Positions 34,741 through 46,268 of a DNA stretch of 64,000 nucleotides are shown here, piece after piece. Source of the stretch: Dysidea avara (lineage: Eukaryota; Porifera; Demospongiae; Dictyoceratida; Dysideidae); NCBI RefSeq assembly GCF_963678975.1, contig NC_089272.1:43963391-44027390 (forward strand). Reading direction: 5' to 3'. The position numbers and the translations under genes were made by a program. Under the pieces are notes generated by a model. It saw nothing but the letters and a program-made list of their open reading frames with translations. It was not told the DNA's origin and ran no database searches. The first letter of the stretch is position 1. Each line of letters opens with the position of its first letter.

Positions 34741-35189
34741 CCTATTAGACCAAAAGAAAGTTTAAACAATTCAACGAAGAGCAACCAAATTGATAAACAA
34801 TTTGCATGATAGTGACTATGGCACAAGACTCACAGAATTAAGGTTGCCTTCACTTAATTATCGTCATCAGCATGGTGACATGATACTTCTATGTCAGATA
34901 ATTTAGTGGATATCAATGTTAATGATTTTTTCACACAGTCAGGAATTACCAGAGGACATCATTTAAAAATTTACAAGTGTTATTCTTCTTGTTTGCTACA
35001 AAGTAACTTTTTTTCTCAACATGTAGTGAATTTTTGGAACAGTTTACCGCAGCATATTATTGAGGCACGCTCATTGAACAACTTCAAGTCAGAGCTGGAT
35101 ATGTATTAGACTAGCTAATAATATGTATTTTTTCTATCATGATTTGGTGTACAGGCTATTTTAGCCTCTCTGCCAAAAATAAAAAAAGG

Positions 35190-36035
35190 CGGATTTAGGG
35201 GGGTGCATGGGGTGATGAAGCACCCCCTCCATTAATTTTGAGCTACAAGGCTAAATAAGCCCGGACGGTGCAATTGTATCTAAAGCATACATGGGAAATG
35301 AAAAGATGGAAAGAGCAAGAAGGGAAGAGCTATATAATCTCTTCTAGGAATTGACAAGAGGGGGTCCGAGATTATTCCTGTTATTTCTACATGAGCATTT
35401 AAAGTCGGTCAGCTTATATAATTTTATAATTCAATATTTTACCTTGTCAAGCAGTTCGTCATTTTCTAATTCTCCCTGTTCATTGATTTTACCAAACATA
35501 AACCCCGTGAGGTCCATCACGAAAGGAGCTGATCTCTCTAAGCACTAAGTAGGCCACACCTTTCCCAGCTATAAAAGTCGATTATGGTTTTTTAACCGAC
35601 TTACGGGCAAACGTTTACAAAGCAACCACGGCTTTCATGTATGGCTTACTACTTCCCTATTTGGAGTAGGAAGACACAAAAGTGGTAATGGATTGCCATT
35701 ATTTAATCAGATTATAAGAGGTGTGTACAACTCGCAGCGGTGAATTTGGTTCTAGCGTTATCTCAGTCGGACGCCCTTAGCTACCTTTCTCTGTATGGAA
35801 TGGGTACGTCAATATAATTTATGAGTACCTCGATAATTGCTATGCAGTTGTTGTTTATGTGTATGTAGCTGTACAGGTAGCTATGTTGTGGCTAATCTGT
35901 AGCCGCCCGAGGCTACTAAATCTAGTGCCACACACAGGGCTTCCAAGAGAAATCAGGGAACTGAGCCGGCGGGGACCCCTACAACCAATAGTGTGTAACT
36001 ACTCACCATGCTAGGGGAGCTGGGGGCATGTATAA
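35190..36035. other. Spacer, slightly higher GC, possible promoter-like sequence
   Basis: CAGCTATAAAAGTCG at about 35567-35581 resembles a TATA box, and the sequence becomes richer in CpG toward 36.5 kb. No coding exon downstream could be confirmed. 35190-35240 holds a G-rich repeat-like stretch. Confidence 0.25.
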
Positions 36036-36036
36036 T

Positions 36037-36195
36037 CAGAGGCGTAGCCATCCTTTCATGATTACAAGGGGTACTAGGGCTTTTTGGATAACATTTCCAG
36101 GCCTAACAGTAGTTTGAACTGACAGGTTGAGCTCAAATTACCAAGGGTTTAATTGTGAAGCAGAGCTCTAGCCCTGGTTGGCTACGCCACTACCA
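36037..36195. mobile_element. Possible short hAT-like MITE
   Basis: CAGAGGCGTAGCCA at the left is mirrored by TGGCTACGCCACTA at the right. These match the general form of hAT ends, but flanking 8-mers do not agree, so the call is tentative. Confidence 0.4.
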
Positions 36196-36239
36196 GAAAG
36201 TTTGAATTTTAGCAATCAGTGTGGAGATGCAATCTAGGG

Positions 36240-37205
36240 GGGTTGATCAATTTTACGTAGTTGATTGATGCAGACAAGACGTACACCCTCACCATATCAA
36301 AACTAATGTCAAATTTACCGGATTCCGCAAGGTTTTGCCTGTTTCCGGTAAAAATTACACCACCTCGTAAACAAACCACTATAACTTCCGCATACTTCAG
36401 TTTACGGAAACACCGTTTGGTTTATCGAACTCGTTAATGTCAGGCGAGTCCTGTGGTATATTAGATTTTGCTCTGAGACGAACAGGAAGGGCAGAAAGAG
36501 CCTTGTTCTGGTGAATTACGCATCATCAGGTAGGTAAAATAATGCTGGAAAAACAAGGTTTTTCGAGTACTTCTCTGTAAACTTACCAGTTAAACACTCA
36601 GTACGGGTAGATTCTTAATCAGTACGCTTCAACACATACAATGATACTAAGTTTTGGGGATTTGGTGGAGGATAACAGCCTGTACTTTTGGTATTTGTCC
36701 ACCCGCGTAATCAATTTCTCCAATAGGCTTTTGTATGGAGTGCGCATTATGCCGTAATCAACAATGAATAAGTGACACTCTGGTAATGTTACAATCCCAG
36801 TATGGGCGGTATTGTATAGTGCAATTCATGGGCTTTCTTTCATTGTATAATGTGCTGTAGAAATTATGGGTGCTAATGTCTGTACTTTTGTGTTTTCTGA
36901 ATATATTACACGAAACGCATGTATTTTGCATTGGACAAGGGAATTACAAGGAATGACAAGTTTTTTTTAATCAGCTTGTTTGACAAACCTGAGGTAGTGA
37001 AAGGGTTATAAAGTAGATATTACATCTTTTTAATGTTTAATTCTTTAGAATTAAGGGTAAAACTTAGATTTCTGTGAAAAAAAAAATTTGACCATTGAGG
37101 TTTTGGCTGTGATTTGACAAAATGTACAGAGTAGTTTTGATATGCTCCACGAGGATCTTAGCTATGTTACACTAGATTTCAAGGTGCTGCCCATTCTGAA
37201 ATCAC
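36240..37205. other. Spacer; possible 5' exon near 36.5 kb
   Basis: 36460-36530 is relatively CpG-rich and ends CATCATCAG/GTAGGTAA, a good donor context. No continuing exon was found, so no gene is called. The rest is unremarkable. Confidence 0.25.
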
Positions 37206-37209
37206 TTAG

Positions 37210-37709
37210 CAAGGGCGGATCCAGAGTTTGGCAAGGGGGGTCCACCAGGGGAGTAGACATATGGAGCAGAGAGTTTGGGGGGCACAGCCTCCCAGAAGCT
37301 AAATGTAACTCATATGTTTCAGGACTAAAATTTTTGATGTAGAGCAGTTTTGTGCACAAACATGTGGCTAAATGCTAAATGGTCTGCACTGATCAAGGAT
37401 TTTAGGGATTAGTGACAGTTATAAGTAGTTCAGTTATAAGTTATTTGTCATATAGAGTGGCATACAATGGACCATGCCCATTTCACCTGCAAAATTCCTA
37501 GCTGGCTATTGATGGCTAACTGTGCCCATGGGATGGTGCTGCAGATTCCAGTTTTTATTTATTTATTTATATACTTGGAAGATTCTTATTAGCGTTACAT
37601 GCGGTGACTGTTCTATTAGAGTATTTGACTGATTGCTCTATTAGAGTATCTCGATTTTTTTTTGGGGGGGGGAGGGGGAGGACACGTGTCCCCATTGAAT
37701 CCACCACTG
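37210..37709. mobile_element. Candidate DNA transposon, 500 bp, with 5-bp flanking repeat
   Basis: The ends are CAAGGGCGGATCCAGAG and, reverse-complemented, CAGTGGTGGATTCAATG. CTTAG flanks both sides (37205-37209, 37710-37714). The interior includes a paired CTATTAGAGTAT motif at 37606-37652 and a G-rich run at 37662-37680. The frames inside are not supported as genes. Confidence 0.6.
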
Positions 37710-37714
37710 CTTAG

Positions 37715-38144
37715 CCTCATAAGGTGTCACTGTACCAATTTTGGACCTATTCAGTGGTGCTCAGTTGGGACCACCATGTCATATGATCAAAGCTGTAAGG
37801 GACCAGATGCATATAGCTACTGCTGTGTGTGCAGGGCTGCCAAGCTGGGGGAGGGCAACTGGCCTGGTGTACTTTTCCCAGGGTCTTCAGGTTGTGGTCT
37901 TGAAAGATTAATTTTAATCCATTACAAAAACCATTCAATTTGCATGCAAAAATCCTACACAGCTTCTGGGGGCTGCTTCCCCAACCCACTAAAATTCTAT
38001 ATTTCTGAACTGTTGGAACTAGCTGAACTGTTGCTTACTAGCTATGTACTTATTTGCAACTTTAGCTGATCATTTTTATAGACTGGCATAGCTGTAATCT
38101 GTATGTAAATACTGTATGATACGTATATATATATATATAGTGAA
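37715..38144. other. Spacer without recognisable gene
   Basis: Overlapping open frames on both strands at 37747-38069 have no domain signature and are probably chance. Confidence 0.4.
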
Positions 38145-38420
38145 TTTAAAAATTGTTAATTTAGAAATGGAAGTAGGGATCAAGCGATAAAAACTACTGA
38201 AACAAGTGATTTGAATGATGGCAACTATTACAACATAGCTTTGTGGGGAAATCCTTACATTGGCATCTCACCACGTCACCATATATGTTGAATGCCAAAG
38301 TAGGGATTTCCCCACAAAGCTATGTTGTAATAGTTGCCATCATTCAAATCACTTGTTCAGTAGTTTTTATCGCTTGATCCCTACTTCCATTTCTAAATTA
38401 ACAATTTTTAAATTCACTAG
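38145..38420. mobile_element. Long-arm hairpin MITE, copy 2
   Basis: Nearly perfect inverted arms: TAGTGAATTTAAAAATTGTT at the left is mirrored by AACAATTTTTAAATTCACTA at the right, with AAAGTAGGGATTTCCCCAC near the centre. TA flanks both ends. It belongs to the same family as 24284-24570, better preserved. Confidence 0.9.
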
Positions 38421-38464
38421 TTTGTTAACTTTTTTTGGTATAGGTATATAGCTATTATTGATCT

Positions 38465-39096
38465 TTGGCACTGACTGCTCTATTAGAGTATCTCGATCTT
38501 GCTGCTTGCTTTATGCAAGCTGCTCAATTACTAAATTGAAAGGCATGCAGGGTTTCTATCTCCTGTTATCTACAATTAGTTACAGCTGGACCATTAATAA
38601 TGGGCGTGGTCCACTGATCGTTAAGTACGAGCGCGCGCTCTGATTGATAAGGGCGTGGCCGTGTGTTCTTACTTCACTAGGCTGTTTGATCGCTTTGCAA
38701 GTGTTGCTATATATACAGGCATCTACTTGCCCTTACAGTACGGAATCCGTTATTAGTTTTGTGGCGTCCGAATACGGCTGCTCTAAGGAAAGTGTCGATA
38801 CGAATTATTAACACCTCCGTGACTGGAAAAGAAGAAGACGATCCGTAATTGAAGATAAAAGGAAAGGCAAAGCGCAGAAGGCAGATACTCGTCGGAACCC
38901 GAAAAGGCACATCCCAGCAGCGAGTTAAATATTGTGGCAAAGAATGGTGATCCTTCGCTGCTTCGTTTGGCCTGTAGCCTTGCGAATGTGGTCAGGCAGG
39001 CAGGCTGGCTGGCAGGCAGGCAGGCTGGCTGGCAGGCAGGCAGGCAGGCAGGCTGACAGGCAGGCAGGCTGGCTGGCAGGCAGGCAGGCTGGCTGG

Positions 39097-39136
<40 letters not shown>

Positions 39137-39430
39137 CTGGCAGGCAGGCAGGCAGGCAGGCAGGCAGGCTGGCAGGCAGGCAGGCAGGCTGGCAGGCAGA
39201 CGAAAATTTCTGTTTTAGCGATTTTTTAGAAATAAAATTCCAGCACTTTTCTAGTCGTTTCCTGATATATAACGCTAGAAATAAAGTTAGAAACTTGAAG
39301 ACTCTTTAGTAAAAGGTTTATTGCTGTGTGAGATATTTCTAGGATGATTTTTGAGGGATCGAAATTTGAGTCGCGCGCCAAATCCACCCGGATCCCTACT
39401 TAAACAGTACTATCGTACTGTTTGATTATA
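38465..39430. repeat. Dispersed repeat Y, copy 2
   Basis: Homologous to 24900-25930 over its length, starting with the motif CTGCTCTATTAGAGTATCTC at 38472. It contains the CAGG expansion at 38993-39199. It is not coding: frames differ between copies. Confidence 0.75.
38993..39199. repeat. CAGG/CTGG tetranucleotide microsatellite, 207 bp
   Basis: Mostly CAGG units with interspersed CTGG and one TGAC variant. It lies inside repeat Y where the sister copy has only a short CAG(T/G)-rich seed, so it expanded after the copies separated. The Ala-Gly-Arg-Gln reading frame through it is a by-product. Confidence 0.95.
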
Positions 39431-39485
39431 TTATATTGTGCCTGTTTGACTTGGTGTCCATTCTGAGCAATCATGTGTGATGGAA

Positions 39486-39740
39486 TTAGCACTTGTGCAA
39501 ACTGCAAGAATAGATGCAGTACCAATCAGATTGCAGTGAATTTCTTTTCTTGGTTTCTAGTCAATGTAAAGAAACCTTATCAATTTTGAAAATTATTGGT
39601 GCTGCATCTATTCTTGCACTTCACACAAGTGCTATTATTGATACAACCAGATCATTGCTCCACTAGGAGACTAGACTTCAAGGTGCATGTAAACCAATCA
39701 TATTGCAGCATTTTCAAATTTGATAGGGTTTCTTATCAAG
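39486..39740. repeat. Inverted repeat
   Basis: TTAGCACTTGTG and ACTGCAAGAATAGATGCAGT on the left are mirrored at 39595-39633. A second, weaker mirrored pair (AAGAAACC(T/C)TATCAA, GAAAAT) links about 39570-39600 with 39705-39740. Confidence 0.7.
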
Positions 39741-40609
39741 ACACACGGTAGTGTGTCGTGCGGCCCAAGAAGCCGGCGCGCAACCCCGTGAGTATATTGA
39801 CAGGAAGAAACAAAATGCAATTTTCGCACCTCCGTAGCTCTGTGCTGCCTTGATGAAACAAGACAAATTTTGCTGTGTAGATTCCCTCCACCTTCAGCAC
39901 TCCACATTCCAAATTTGAGCGAAATCGCTTCAGGCATTCCTGAGATATGCGACTTCCAAAATTGGCTTAGTTTCTTCGTTTTTTTTTTCTTCTTCTTATT
40001 TTTCTTCCTCTTTTCGCACACTTACAAAAACTGCTATAAAACGCGAACGCGTTATCCGATTGCCTTGCAATTTGGCACACAGAAGGGGGGTATAAAGGCG
40101 CATCTCGGTACCAACTTTGGCTGGAATACCATAAACAGCCAAAGAGTTATGAGCGATTATGCACGAAAAATAACACCAATATGTTGTCACGCCTACAGGG
40201 TAAACCGCGTATGGGAAGAAGCTGAAAATCGGTGGGTGAATAGGTTATCTATTGAACCTCAAACCTTTTGTGGTTTGAAAGAAATCGAGCTAAAAACCAG
40301 GAAGATACAGCGAAAAAAGCAACAGTGTGTAACAATTACGCAATCGAGATTAGCTAATTTTTTATTATTATATTTTATTATTATTATTATTATTATGCTT
40401 GCCACGCCTACCAGATAAACCACTTGGGGTAATGCTTTGAAAATCGCTGTACAGATGGAGTTATCATCTTAGAAAGGCTCTTCAATGGTGTAGAAGAATC
40501 AGACTTAAAGCCACGGAGTTATAACACGAAATCCAACTTGGTGTAGCAAGTGCGAGATCGAGATACTCTAATAGAGCAGTCATCCTAATAGAGCAGTCAC
40601 CCTGAACAG

Positions 40610-43600
40610 AATCCAAGAGATCAGTTAGAAATAAGTAACCTGTATAGAGATCAGCTACAAACAAATCACCCTGTAGAGAGTTCAGCTACAAACAATTCAC
40701 CCTGTTCAGACATCAGTTAGAAGAAGTTTTCTTGTAGAGAGTTCAGTTACAAACAAATCACCCTGTTGAAAGATCAGCTAGAAAATGTCACCTTGTAGAT
40801 AGTTCAGTTACAAAGAAACCACCATGTAGAGAATTCAGCTACAAACTAGTGACCCTGTAGATACATCAGCTAGAAGAAGTTACCTTGTAGAGAGTTCAGC
40901 TACAAAGAAACCATTCTGTAAAGAGCTCAGCTGCAAACAAATCACCTATACAGAATTCAGCTACAAACAAATCACCCTGTAGAGAGATCAGCTAGAAGAA
41001 GTTACCTTGTAGATAGTTCAGCTACAAACAAATCATTCTGTAGAGAGATCAGCTAGAAGAAGTTACCTTGTAGATAGTTCAGCTACAAACAATTCACCCT
41101 GTACAGAGCTCAGTTAAAAGAGGTTTCCTTGTAGAGAGTTCAGCTACAGACAAATCACCCTGTAGAGAGATCAATTAGAAGAAGTTACCTTGTAGATCGT
41201 TCAGCTGCAAACAATTCACCCTGTAAAGAGATCAGCTAGAAGAAGTTACCTTGTAGAGAGTTCAGCTACAAAGAAACCATCATGTAGAGAATTCAGCCGC
41301 AAACAAATCATGTATAGAAAGTTCAGCTACAAACAAATCTCCCTGTAGAGAGATCAGCTAGAAGAAGTTTCCTTGTAGAGAGTTCTGCTACAAACAAATC
41401 ACCCTGTAGAAAGATCAGCTAGAAGAAATCACCTTGTAGAGAGTTCAGCTTCAAAGAAACAATCATGTGAGAGTTCAGATACAAACAAATTGTCCTGTAG
41501 AGAGATCAGCTAGAAGAAGTTACCTTGTAGAGAGTTCAGCTACAAAGAAACCATCATGTAGATAGTTCAGGTACAAACAAATCACCCTGTAGAAAGATCA
41601 GCTATAGAAGAAATCACCTTGTAGAGAGTTCAGCTACAAAGAAACTATCATGTAGAGAGTTCAACTACAAACAAATCACCCTGTAGAAAGATCAGCTATA
41701 GAAGAAATCACCTTGTAGAGAGTTCAGCTACAAAGAAACCATCATGTAGAGAGTTCAGCTACAAACAAATCGGCCTGTAGAGAGATCAGCTAGAAGAAAT
41801 TACCTTGTAGAGAGTTCAGCTACAAAGAAACCATCATGTGGAGAGTTCAGCTGCAAACAAATCACCTGTAGAGAGTTAAGCTACAAACAAATCTCCCTGT
41901 AGAGAGATCAGCTAGAAGAAGTCACCTTGCAGGGAGTTCAGTTACAAAGAAATAAACCATGTAGAGAGTTCAGCTGCAAACAAATCACCTGTAGAGAGTT
42001 CAGCTAGAAACAAGTCACCCTGTAGAGAGATCAGCTAGAAACAAGTCACCTTGTAGAGAGTTCAGCTAGAAGAAGTCATATTGTAGAGCTACAAAGAAAC
42101 TACCTTGTAGAGTTTAGCTGCAAACAAATCACCCTGTAGAGAACTCAGCTACAAACAAATCGCCCTGTAGAAAGATTAGCTAGAAGAAGTTACCTTATAG
42201 GGAGTTCAGCTATGAACAGATCACCCTGTAGAGAGTTCAGCTACAAACAAATCACCCTGTAGAGAGTTCAGTTACAAAGAAACCACCATGTAGAGAGTTC
42301 AGCTGCAAAAAAAATCAATCACTCTGTTGAGAGTTCAGCTAGAAGAAGTCACCTTGTAGAGAGTTAAGGTGCAAATAAATCACCCTGTAGAGAATTCAGC
42401 TACAAACAAATCACCCTGTAGAAAGATCAGCTAGAAGAAGTTACCTTGTAGAGAGTTCAGCTACAAAGAAACCACCATGTAGAGAGTTCAGCTGCAAACA
42501 AATCACCTGTAGAGAGTTCAGCTAGAAACAAGTCACCCTGTAGAGAGATCAGCTAAAAACAAGTCACCCTGTAGAGAGTTCAGCTAGAAGATGTCACATT
42601 GTACAGAGTTCAGCTACAAAGAAACTACCACGTAGAGAGTTCAGCTGCAAACAAATCATCCTGTAGAGAGTTCAGCTAGAAGAAGTCACCTTTTAGAGAG
42701 TTCAGCTACAAAGCAACCACCATGTAAAGAGTTCAGCTGCAAAAAACTCAATCACCTTGTAGAAAGATCGGCTAGAAGAAGTTACCTTGTAGAGAGTTCA
42801 GCTACAAAGAAACCACCATGTAGAGAGTTCAGCTGCAAACAAATCACCTGTAGAGAGTTCAGCTAGAAACAAGTCACCCTGTAGAGAGTTCAGCTAGAAG
42901 AAGTCACATTGTAGAGAGTTCAGCTACAATGAAACTCCCATGTAGAGAGTTCAGCTGCAAACAAATCACCCTGTAGAGAACTCAGCTACAAACAAATATG
43001 CAGTGTAAAAAGATCAGCTAGAAGAAGTTACCTTGTAGAGAGTTCAGCTACAACGAAACCACCATGTAGAGAGTTCAGCTACAAACAAATCACCTGTAGA
43101 GAGTTCAGCTAGAAACAAGTCACCCTGTAGAGAGATCAGCTAGAAACAAGTCACATTGTAGAGAGTTCAGCTACAAAGAAACCACCATTTAGAGAGTTCA
43201 GCTGCAAACATATCACCCAGTAGAAAGTTCAGCTATGAACAGATCACCCTGTTGAGAGTTCAGTTAGAAACAAGGAATCCTGTAGAGAGATCACCTTGAA
43301 GTATCACCTTGTAGAGAGTTCAGCTACAAACAAATCACCTGTAGAGAGTTCAGCTACAAACAAATCACCCTGTAGAGAGATCAGCTAGAAGAAGTCACCT
43401 TGTAGAGAGTTCAGCTATAAAGAAACCACCATGTAGACAATTCAGCTGCAAACAAACACCCTGTAGAGAACTCAGCTACAAACAAATCGCCCTGTAGAAA
43501 GATCAGCTGGAAGAAGTTACCTTGTAGGGATTTCAGCTACAAACAAATCACCCTGTAGAGAGATCAGCTAGAAGAAATTACCTTGTAGATAGTTCAGCTA

Positions 43601-43986
43601 CAAACAAATCACCCTGTAGAAAGATCAGTTAGAAGAAGTTACCTAGTAGAGAGTTCAGCTACAAAGAAACCACCATGTAGAGAGTTCAGCTGCAAAGAAA
43701 TCACCCTGTAGAAAATTCTGCCAGAAACAAATTGCCCTGTAGAAAGATCAGTTAGAAGAAGTTACCTTTTAGAGAGTTCAGCTACAAAGAAACCATTCTG
43801 TAAAGAGCTCAGCTGCAAACAAATCACCTATACAGAATTCAGCTACAAACACATCACCCTGTAGAGAGATCAGCTAGAAGAAGTTACCTTGTAGATCGTT
43901 CAGCTACAAACAATTCACCCTGTAGAGAGAACAATTAGAAGAAGTCACCTTGTAGAGTGTTCAGTTACAAAGAAACCACCATGGAG
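40610..43986 (+). repeat. Minisatellite array, about 31-bp unit, 3.4 kb
   Basis: The core unit is GTAGAGAGTTCAGCTACAAA followed by CAAATCACCCT. Variant units alternate (GATCAGCTAGAAGAAGT(T/C)AC, TACAAAGAAACCACCAT, TGCAAACAAATCACC), giving a higher-order pattern of roughly 90-120 bp. About 110 units are estimated from length. No coding frame spans it. Units differ by scattered substitutions, so it is old or was homogenised in blocks. Confidence 0.95.
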
Positions 43987-44004
43987 ATTTCTGTAATCAA
44001 TATA

Positions 44005-44247
44005 TGTGACCGGATTTGCGAAAAGGGGTCTTCCACAAACATCCAATTCCATAAACGTTGGAGACCATAACTCAGTGTTCAAGTAACATATTAACCTGAA
44101 AATTTCACCATGTATTCAGCTATATATAGTGGTGCTCACCACTGCCCAAATTTCAAGGCAATAGCTCTTTCCAATATGAAGTTATCAATTGTCAAAGTTG
44201 GCAAATTGGATGTGTGTGGAAGACCCCTTTTCGCAAATCCGGTCACA
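44005..44247. mobile_element. TA-flanked MITE, TGTGACCGG family, 243 bp
   Basis: The ends are TGTGACCGGATTTGCGAAAA on both sides in inverted orientation (near perfect), flanked by TA at 44003-44004 and 44248-44249. It is inserted immediately after the minisatellite of repeat X; copy 2 of X lacks it between array and linker. Confidence 0.9.
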
Positions 44248-44412
44248 TATGTATTATACAGCATATATAATTTGTACATTTACTGATAAAATATTTAAAG
44301 TACATCTACTTCATCTTTTCTTCTTCCTGTAGTAAAGAAAAAAACATAGGTTAAAAAAGTCCCAAAGCTGGCCATAGGCCGGCTTTGGGGTATACAAATA
44401 CAAAAAGAAATG

Positions 44413-44736
44413 AAATCTAATCCAAAACAGCCAAGCTGTAAAAAAAAGTGTGCGGCCCTCAGAAAGGCTATGGTGAAAAAAGATGTGAAATCCAAGGTGG
44501 CGGCCAAGAAATGGCTGTGATGGTAGGTTAATGGTAAAAATTTTAATAATGACAATTTAGGTAAATTTTGTGAAGCGGCACAAAAATTCACCTGAATTGT
44601 CGTTATTAAAATTTTTACCATTAACCTACCATCACAGCCATTTCTTGGCCGCCACCTTGGATTTCACATCTTTTTTCACCATAGCCTTTCTGAGGGTCGC
44701 ACACTTTTTTTTACAGCTTGGCTGTTTTGGATTAGA
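44413..44736. mobile_element. Hairpin tail, KKWL family, about 130-bp arms
   Basis: The arms are inverted copies from TCTAATCCAAAACAGCCAAG to the centre near 44570. The left arm read forward encodes a Lys/Ala-rich frame: LRKAMVKKDVKSKVAAKKWL and stop at 44520. The right arm, reverse-complemented, gives nearly the same. Related copies are at 17.6, 48.6 and 60.2 kb. A 5-bp difference in the loop region separates the arms. Confidence 0.88.
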
Positions 44737-44749
44737 TATACTTACCAAG

Positions 44750-45560
44750 AAACTTTGGTGACATAAAACATTGGCAAATTTGGTTTAGCTTGCAAACATT
44801 TTCTATTTCCTGCCATTGGTTAATGCCAAATTGAATGTGACAAAAGTATTTTTCACCAATAGCTATTTTCCAAAGTTTAATGCTGCCAGACTTTCCTACT
44901 ACAAGGTCATTCTTGATTTCTAGTGAGGTCATGTTGTATTACTTGCTGATTAAACTACTTCTGAAATCAGCTTATTGTTACTTAAATAAATACATAGTCA
45001 CTGTATAATACATGTTTAATTGCAGGTTAAACAGTGTTAACTAGAAGGTTATTTTTACATTGATATAACTAGTACTGTTGATCTTGAAATATGAACAACA
45101 GTGCAGTCACGTGCACCAACATAGTGTGGGCGAGAATTTGAATAAGATTGAGGCGCCCACCAACTGGTTACTTAGCGACGTTCAACAGACAAGCCATAGT
45201 GAGCTAGGAAGCTGCTTTTCCCACCCTCCCTTCCTTTAATTCACCTAAATTTGTCTCCATTGATCATGCCTAACCTGGTATGGTTAATGTGACATGGGTT
45301 CAGGGTGTCAAAATATGGACAGCTGTGGGGTTGTTTACCACATGAGTTTGTAATGAAGATTTGTAGTGGCTGAATTGTCTCCCGGATCACGTGAGGATCT
45401 CACGTGTGCCCTAAACCAGGAAAATGGTTAGCTACACAATAATGATACAAGACAATTCAGCCATTCCACCCTGACACACCCATTCCTCCACACGAGCCTC
45501 ATATGTATTCATATAATAGTATTGGTTGGTCATAGAAACCGCAACTAGTTAATTAATATT
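44750..45560. other. Upstream region of the 45.6-kb gene
   Basis: 45080-45420 is richer in CpG than its surroundings and contains two CACGTG words near 45116 and 45389 (GTCACGTG, TCACGTGA), possible promoter elements. No 5' exon could be assigned with confidence. Confidence 0.35.
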
Positions 45561-45582
45561 GTATTGGAAACTACTGATACTT

Positions 45583-46034
45583 TAATGTTTTGTGTATGGT
45601 TTTCAGATAACCTTTTGGAAAGACTGCTTGATGATGAGGAACTGCAGGAAGCTGCTGAACAATGGTTAAGAACCCATTTGCCAGAGATAATTTGGGGATT
45701 TTGTCGAAGATATAAGACCATAATTGAATTGCTTGCTAAACCAGCTGCAAAAATTCTCTTGAGAGAATTGTTAAAATCTCACATTGAGAAAGTGACGACG
45801 TTACACAGTACTGGTCTGTCTATAGCTGTGATAGCTGACCTTGCCCAAGAAGGATTGAAGCGTATTGGGTATGAAGATGCTGGAATGATTATTGGTGGTG
45901 CTGGGAATGTTGGAACTTTAGCAGTTTTTGGATGTATTGGTCATGGACCCAGAGGATTAGTTGTAGGAGCACTGGTAGGGTTTCTAGTTTGGGGAGCTGG
46001 AGAAATTACTAGTAGTATTATTGAACAAGTGTGA
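45583..46034 (+). CDS. Small glycine-zipper-like protein or terminal exon, unrecognised
   Basis: An open frame of about 150 codons ends at TGA 46032-46034. The first in-frame ATG is at 45583 (MFCVWFSDNLLERLL). A TTTTCAG acceptor at 45601-45607 lies just inside it, so the real coding sequence may instead be a last exon starting at 45608. The first two thirds are predicted amphipathic helix (LLERLLDDEELQEAAEQWL, a TIIELLAKPAAKILLRELL stretch). The last third is small-residue-rich and hydrophobic, GMIIGGAGNVGTLAVFG and GLVVGALVGFLVWGAGE, with GxxxG spacing typical of membrane-inserting glycine zippers. I do not recognise the family. Coding periodicity looks real, unlike the surrounding repeats. 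Confidence 0.62.
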
Positions 46035-46268
46035 ATTGTCTGAACTTGTATATTGTGTAAAATTAAAATCCACACCTTGTATTACTGAGGTGCAATTATT
46101 GTAGTGGACATTGATAGAAGATTTCACATTGTCAAGGTGTGTGCCAAATTCTATGCAGTATAGGCATATCTGCAGGGGATACAGTGGTCACATTTTATGC
46201 TGTCTAATTCTTTCCCTCAGTTACTGCCCACTAGAAAAAAATAGTTTGATGCATACATGTGTAGAGCA

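Larger units (their letters stand above)
33235..35190 (+). mobile_element. CR1/L2-like LINE 3' half, interrupted by a hAT element
   Basis: The plus strand encodes reverse transcriptase to C-terminus with several frame breaks: VTPIHNKGS, SNYRPVSLISPIVKLMES, LFSPSQHGFTTRRSCTSQLL, YLDFQ, IEDFLTGRKQRVVLNG, VLSGVPQQSVLGPLPFI, then ILLFADDIKIFRCI (FADD catalytic box), LGVMIDQDLKFHEH and ANHILGLIKRRF. After the hAT insertion it resumes at 34741 and ends with the SDNLVDINVNDFFTQS region and an A-rich GCCAAAAATAAAAAAA tail. It has multiple stops and is inactive. It is a different subfamily from the 12-15 kb LINE and the same one as 27960-28540. Confidence 0.88.
39745..44740. repeat. Large composite repeat X, copy 1
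   Basis: The order along the plus strand is: head region (39745-40555), two reverse CTATTAGAG motifs (40556-40605), minisatellite (40610-43986), inserted TGTGACCGG MITE (44005-44247), linker (44250-44412), hairpin tail (44413-44736). The same modules occur in mirrored order at 60060-64000. In the head, GCATTCCTGAGATATGCGAC, TTTTTCTTCTTCTT and TTTTCGCACACTT have reverse-complement counterparts at 63810-63920. No protein-coding module is apparent beyond the short Lys/Ala-rich frame in the tail. Confidence 0.8.

Noticed and set aside
38932-39309. Ala-Gly-Arg-Gln repeat protein
   Set aside because: It is produced by the CAGG microsatellite in a dispersed repeat whose sister copy has no such frame.
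40610-43986. CRISPR-like array
   Set aside because: Repeats are contiguous 31-bp units with graded variants and no unique spacers; this is a minisatellite in a eukaryotic repeat.
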